A stretch of 64,000 nt of DNA, taken from contig NZ_JAIVLG010000006.1 of NCBI RefSeq assembly GCF_020524545.1, positions 248,001 through 312,000 on the forward strand, given 5' to 3'. This document shows, one piece after another, positions 60,802-64,000 of the stretch; positions within the stretch are counted from its first letter, which is position 1, and the number at the start of each line of letters is the position of its first letter. The stretch is from Microbacterium paraoxydans (GTDB taxonomy: Bacteria; Actinomycetota; Actinomycetes; Actinomycetales; Microbacteriaceae). The notes under the pieces are model-generated. The model saw nothing but the letters and a program-made list of their open reading frames with translations. It had not been told where the DNA came from and did no database searches. A program made the translations under genes and the position numbers.

Positions 60802-61307
60802 CCGCGACACCCACACCCACGCCGGTCGGCGACCGCCTCAAGGATGCGTTCCGCACGCACCCCGCTGGCGTCGCGATCATCACGGCGTTCACTCCGACGG
60901 GTCCGGTCGGGCTCACGGCGTCGAGCGTCGCCTCGGTGGCGGTCGACCCCGCGGCGATCGTGTTCTCGGTCACCAGGGCGACGGGCTCGGCGGGGGCGAT
61001 CCTCGGTGCGGACACCTTCGTGGTGCATCTCATCGACGACGAGCACTCCGCCCTCGCGCAGAGCTTCGCCGTCAGCGGATCCGAGCGCTTCACCCCTGAG
61101 CAGGGCTGGTCGGAGCTCGACACCGGGGAGCCGTATCTCGCCTCCGCCCGCGCTGCCCTGCGCTGCCGTGCGCTGCAGACCGTGGCGGTCGGCTCGTCGA
61201 CGGTCGTGATCGCCGAGGTGCTCGACGTCATCGCCGGGCCGCAGGGGCGCCCCCTCGTATACCTCGACCGTCGCTTCCACGCCCTCCCTCACGACCCGCA
61301 CCACTGA
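60798..61307 (+). CDS. flavin reductase-domain protein
   Basis: A 169-aa FMN-binding flavin reductase. FRTHPAGVAIITAFTPTGP, GLTASSVASVAVDPAAIVFSV and a late PLVYLDRRFHAL are typical of NAD(P)H:FMN reductases partnering with monooxygenases. Here it is third in the SoxR-linked operon, so it may serve in redox-cycle defence or quinone handling. The ATG overlaps the reductase stop. Confidence 0.92.
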   Translation: MTATPTPTPVGDRLKDAFRTHPAGVAIITAFTPTGPVGLTASSVASVAVDPAAIVFSVTRATGSAGAILGADTFVVHLIDDEHSALAQSFAVSGSERFTPEQGWSELDTGEPYLASARAALRCRALQTVAVGSSTVVIAEVLDVIAGPQGRPLVYLDRRFHALPHDPHH

Positions 61308-61319
61308 AAGGAAGACGTC

Positions 61320-61949
61320 ATGTCCACTCTCTACACGCTCCCCGAGCTGCCCTACGACTACGCAGCGCTCGAGCCGCACATCTCGGGCAGGATCATGGAG
61401 CTGCACCACTCCAAGCACCACCAGGCGTACGTGACGGGCGCAAACACCGCCCTCGAGCAGCTCGCCGCCGCCCGCGATGCGGGTGACCTCGCGAACGTGA
61501 ACAAGCTCGAGAAGGACCTCGCGTTCAACCTCGGCGGCCACATCAACCACTCGGTGTTCTGGCAGAACCTGTCGCCCGAGGGCGGCGGCGCGCCGGAGGG
61601 CGAGCTGGAGGCGGCGCTCGTCGATGCCTTCGGCTCGGTCGACGGGTTCCGTGCGCACTTCACCGCCGCGGCGCTCGGTGTGCAGGGCTCGGGGTGGGCC
61701 GTGCTCGCCTGGGACAGCGTGGGGGCCCGCCCGGTGATCTTCCAGCTGTTCGACCAGCAGGGCAACGCGCCGCTCGGTGTGACCCCGCTGCTGCAGCTCG
61801 ACGTGTGGGAGCACGCCTACTACCTCGACTACCTCAACGTGCGCGCCGACTATGTGAAGGCCTTCTGGAACCTCGTGAACTGGCCCGATGTGCAGCGTCG
61901 TCTCGAGGCCGCCCGCACTTCGACCGCGGGCCTCATCACCGCGCGCTGA
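61320..61949 (+). CDS. sodA: superoxide dismutase (Mn/Fe type)
   Basis: A 209-aa superoxide dismutase. Metal ligands are H29 (MELHHSKHH), H77 ([10 protein letters not shown]), D161 and H165 ([11 protein letters not shown]). It converts superoxide to peroxide. It is 12 bases after the flavin reductase gene with GAAAGGAAG as ribosome site, so it is probably the last gene of the SoxR-controlled operon. Confidence 0.97.
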   Translation: MSTLYTLPELPYDYAALEPHISGRIMELHHSKHHQAYVTGANTALEQLAAARDAGDLANVNKLEKDLAFNLGGHINHSVFWQNLSPEGGGAPEGELEAALVDAFGSVDGFRAHFTAAALGVQGSGWAVLAWDSVGARPVIFQLFDQQGNAPLGVTPLLQLDVWEHAYYLDYLNVRADYVKAFWNLVNWPDVQRRLEAARTSTAGLITAR

Positions 61950-61967
61950 CCGTCGTCACATCGCGGC

Positions 61968-62255
61968 TCACGCGAGGGAGAGGAAGAGCTTCTCCAGTTC
62001 GGCCATCGACACCCCATCGGTGTCGGTGGCCGTCTCCGTCTCCGCCGCGGGGTCGTTCAGGCAGTCCTTCATCGCGGAGGCGATGATCTGGAATCCCGCC
62101 TTGTCGAGCGCGGAGGTGACGGCAGCGAGCTGGGTGACGACCGCGCGGCAATCGCTCCCGCGTTCGACGGCGGAGATCACGGCTCCGAGCTGTCCTTGGG
62201 CGCGCTTGAGGCGGTTGGCGATCTTGCGCTGGGTCTCGGCATCTGCGGATGACAT
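61968..62255 (-). CDS. CsoR/CstR-family sulfur- or metal-sensing repressor (CstR-like)
   Basis: A 95-aa all-helical repressor of the DUF156 family: RLKRAQGQLGAVISAVERG then DCRAVVTQLAAVTSALDKAGF. It has C36 and C65, the two positions of CsoR's cysteines. The histidine that completes the Cu(I) site in CsoR (position 61) is Ala here. Two cysteines without His fit CstR, the persulfide sensor. The divergent gene encodes a CoA-disulfide-reductase/rhodanese-type enzyme, which also fits. Two operators lie in the gap. Confidence 0.88.
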   Translation of the reverse strand: MSSADAETQRKIANRLKRAQGQLGAVISAVERGSDCRAVVTQLAAVTSALDKAGFQIIASAMKDCLNDPAAETETATDTDGVSMAELEKLFLSLA

Positions 62256-62290
62256 CGGTCGCTCCCTGAGTGTCTGCTGGACTCCCCACT

Positions 62291-62337
62291 ATACCCCCTG
62301 GGGTATGCTGGGAGCACGAAGATACCCATGGGGGTAT
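62291..62337. promoter_or_regulatory. two CsoR/CstR-type operators
   Basis: ATACCCC-CT-GGGGTAT (62291-62306) and ATACCC-ATGG-GGGTAT (62322-62337) are GC-tract palindromes with A/T flanks, the family's usual site. They lie between the repressor and the divergent small-protein gene, 31 bases apart. Confidence 0.85.
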
Positions 62338-62355
62338 CAGTGAGGAGTCGAGAAC

Positions 62356-62520
62356 ATGTGCCGAGCAGTCCGTTGCAAGACCTGCGGAAAGACGACCTGG
62401 GCGGGATGCGGTCAGCACGTCGCGGAAGTGCGGCGAACGGTCCCCGCTGCGCAGTGGTGCTCCGGGCATCCGAAGGAGCAGGCGCAGGGCGGCTTCTTCT
62501 CACGGATGTTCCAGCGATGA
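62356..62520 (+). CDS. Cys-rich small protein
   Basis: A 54-aa ORF absent from length-filtered gene lists: MCRAVRCKTCGKTTWAGCGQ at the start, then HV, WCSGH and a GGFFSRMFQR tail. Five cysteines, with CKTC and AGC-type pairs, suggest a metal or sulfur ligand. ATG 62356 lies 18 bases after the second operator, behind GAGGAG. Its stop overlaps the next gene by 4 bases. Function unknown; I recall similar short actinobacterial proteins but cannot verify. Confidence 0.85.
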   Translation: MCRAVRCKTCGKTTWAGCGQHVAEVRRTVPAAQWCSGHPKEQAQGGFFSRMFQR

Positions 62521-64000
62521 CCACGGCCGAACCACGTACCGTCGTCGTGGTCGGCGGTGTCGCCGGGGGGATGTCCGCCGCCGCGCGCCTTCGCCGCCTC
62601 GACGAGCGGGCGCGGATCGTCGTCTTCGAGCGCGGTCCCGAGGTCTCGTATGCGAATTGCGGGCTGCCCTATTACGTCGGCGGCGTGATCGCCGAGCGGG
62701 AGTCGCTGCTCCTGCAGACGCCCGCATCGTTGCGCAGCCGGTTCGGGCTCGATGTCCGGGTGCGTCACGACGTCGTGCGCATCGACACCGCGCAGAAGCT
62801 GGTCGAGGTCGAAGAACTCGATTCGGGGCGCCGCTTCACGCAGAGCTACGACAGCCTGATCCTCGCCACGGGTGCGCGCCCGCGCCGGGACGAACCGGTC
62901 TCCGATATCCCCGTCCGTGCCCTGCGGACGGTCGATGATGCCGATGCGATCGATGCCGCTCTCGTGCGACCCGGTCTTCCGGTCGTCGTCGTCGGCGGTG
63001 GCTACACGGGCCTGGAAGCGGTCGAGAACCTCGTGGCGCGCGGAGCCTCGGTGACCCTCGTGCAGCGAGGGGCTCAGCTGCTCTCGCCCCTCGACGCGGA
63101 GATGGCCGCCCCGATCGCCGCGGAGGTCCGTGCGCGCGGTGTCGACGTGCGTCTCGGCGTCGAGGTCGTGGGCGCCGAATCCGGGTACGTCACGTTGAGC
63201 GACGGGGCTTCCGTCCCCGCGGAACTCCTGATCGACGCCTCCGGGGTGGTGCCGGAGACCGCGCTGGCGGAGCGCGCCGGCATCCGGATCGGCGAGACCG
63301 GTGGCATCGAGGTCGACGCGCGGTGCCGCACGAGTGCGCCCGACGTGTTCGCCGTGGGAGACGGGGTCGAGAAGCTCGAGCTCGTGGGCGGGGGCACGGC
63401 TCTCGTCACGATGGCCGGTCTCGCGAACAGGCATGGCCGCATGGTGGCCGACCTCATCGCGGGGCGGACCGAGACGGCGCGACCGGCACTCGGCACCGGG
63501 ATCGTCCAGGTGTTCGGGATCGCAGCGGGGAAGACGGGCTGGAGTGAACGGCAGCTCCGAGCGGCGGGGCGAGAGTTCTATGTCGTGCATGTGCATCCCG
63601 GGTCCCACGCCGGGTACTACCCCGGTGCCGAGACGTTGTCGATGAAGCTGCTCGCAGACCCGCAGTCCGATGCCATCCTCGGCGTGCAGATCGTCGGGCG
63701 GGACGGCGTCGACAAGCGGCTCGACGTGATCGCGACGGCCATGCACGCAGGCATGCCGGCCGCAGAGCTCGCGCAGCTCGAACTCGCCTATGCGCCGCAG
63801 TTCGGCTCGGCGAAGGATGCGGTGAACATCCTGGGCTACGTCGCGGAGAACACCCGGACCGGTACGACGCCGACGATCCAGTGGCATGAGCTCGAGGCCG
63901 CGCAGGGTGCCGGGGCGGCGCTGATCGATGTCCGCACACCGGCGGAGTTCGCGGCGGGAGCGATCCCCGGCGCCGTGAACGTGCCGCTCGACGAGCTGCG
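62517..64000 (+). CDS. CoA-disulfide reductase-like flavoprotein with C-terminal rhodanese domain (cut by window end)
   Basis: At least 494 residues; the frame is open at base 64000. FAD site VVVVGGVAGGMSAAARLRRL, active-site cysteine C48 in SYANCGLPYYVGG (single-Cys CoA-disulfide/NADH oxidase type), NAD site VVVVGGGYTGLEAVENL and the second FAD block TSAPDVFAVGDG are all present. A rhodanese domain begins near residue 460 with LIDVRTPAEFAAGAIPGAVN. Such fusions reduce CoA persulfides or polysulfides. It shares an operator region with the CstR-like repressor and overlaps the Cys-rich gene. Confidence 0.92.
   Translation, partial: MTTAEPRTVVVVGGVAGGMSAAARLRRLDERARIVVFERGPEVSYANCGLPYYVGGVIAERESLLLQTPASLRSRFGLDVRVRHDVVRIDTAQKLVEVEELDSGRRFTQSYDSLILATGARPRRDEPVSDIPVRALRTVDDADAIDAALVRPGLPVVVVGGGYTGLEAVENLVARGASVTLVQRGAQLLSPLDAEMAAPIAAEVRARGVDVRLGVEVVGAESGYVTLSDGASVPAELLIDASGVVPETALAERAGIRIGETGGIEVDARCRTSAPDVFAVGDGVEKLELVGGGTALVTMAGLANRHGRMVADLIAGRTETARPALGTGIVQVFGIAAGKTGWSERQLRAAGREFYVVHVHPGSHAGYYPGAETLSMKLLADPQSDAILGVQIVGRDGVDKRLDVIATAMHAGMPAAELAQLELAYAPQFGSAKDAVNILGYVAENTRTGTTPTIQWHELEAAQGAGAALIDVRTPAEFAAGAIPGAVNVPLDEL

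Noticed and set aside
61968..62255. Copper-sensing CsoR
   Set aside because: The metal-binding His position is Ala, and the divergent gene is sulfur-related, not a copper ATPase.

Overview
The window is 64 kb of very GC-rich, densely coded DNA. Its gene families and style (kdpFABCDE, KimA-type K+ importer, DUF3516 helicase, DtxR-like iron boxes, many ATGA-coupled starts and leaderless-looking promoters) suggest a high-GC actinobacterium, most likely Microbacteriaceae and probably Microbacterium. That assignment is inference; no rRNA or tRNA gene is present to anchor it. No gene-free stretch exceeds about 230 bases. Most intergenic gaps hold palindromic repeats or operator-like sequences rather than unrecognised genes.

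Layout. 0-7 kb: the tail of a GH42 beta-galactosidase, coupled to a split glycine decarboxylase (gcvPA/gcvPB), an ATP-NAD kinase (AcoX-like) and an SDR, then a large zinc-ribbon SDR. 7-12 kb: a VanRS-like two-component system divergent from a vanY-alr-ddl operon, then a VOC protein. 12-22 kb: DUF3516 helicase, purine nucleoside phosphorylase, AlkD-like protein, FUSC transporter, membrane protein, a 957-aa LuxR-family AAA regulator and a cold-shock gene with structured leader and terminator. 22-27 kb: iron-siderophore ABC importer plus siderophore-interacting reductase behind iron boxes. 27-30 kb: alpha/beta hydrolase divergent from a TetR regulator across two identical operators, then a frameshifted TspO gene. 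30-38 kb: the kdpFABCDE potassium ATPase operon with its sensor pair and an extra 27-aa membrane ORF. 38-41 kb: a coupled trio resembling an orphan type VII secretion effector cassette. 41-46 kb: ion transporter, acetyltransferase, KimA-type potassium importer, VanZ/RDD protein, small alarmone synthetase. 47-56.5 kb: molybdenum locus (sulfite-oxidase-like enzyme, mogA/moaB, moaE, moaD, moaC, moeA, moeB, MerR-TOBE regulator, modABC, moaA). 56.6-62 kb: PH-like membrane protein, M20 amidohydrolase, SoxR divergent from ferredoxin, ferredoxin reductase, flavin reductase and sodA. 62-64 kb: a CstR-type repressor divergent from a Cys-rich small protein and a CoA-disulfide-reductase/rhodanese gene cut by the window edge.

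Two themes go beyond gene content. First, kdp and kimA, two unrelated K+ uptake systems about 6.7 kb apart, carry nearly identical 23-bp sites made of 11-bp-spaced direct repeats at the same distance from GTG starts. This suggests one KdpE-controlled potassium regulon. Second, the window is scattered with several unrelated families of 59-81 bp palindromes. One family has four copies of exactly 59 bp with paired changes in the arms. Another is found both between kdpB and kdpC and, in frame, inside the ATP-NAD kinase gene. A third inverted repeat lies inside an extra segment of KdpB. These look like small dispersed elements that can be tolerated inside genes.
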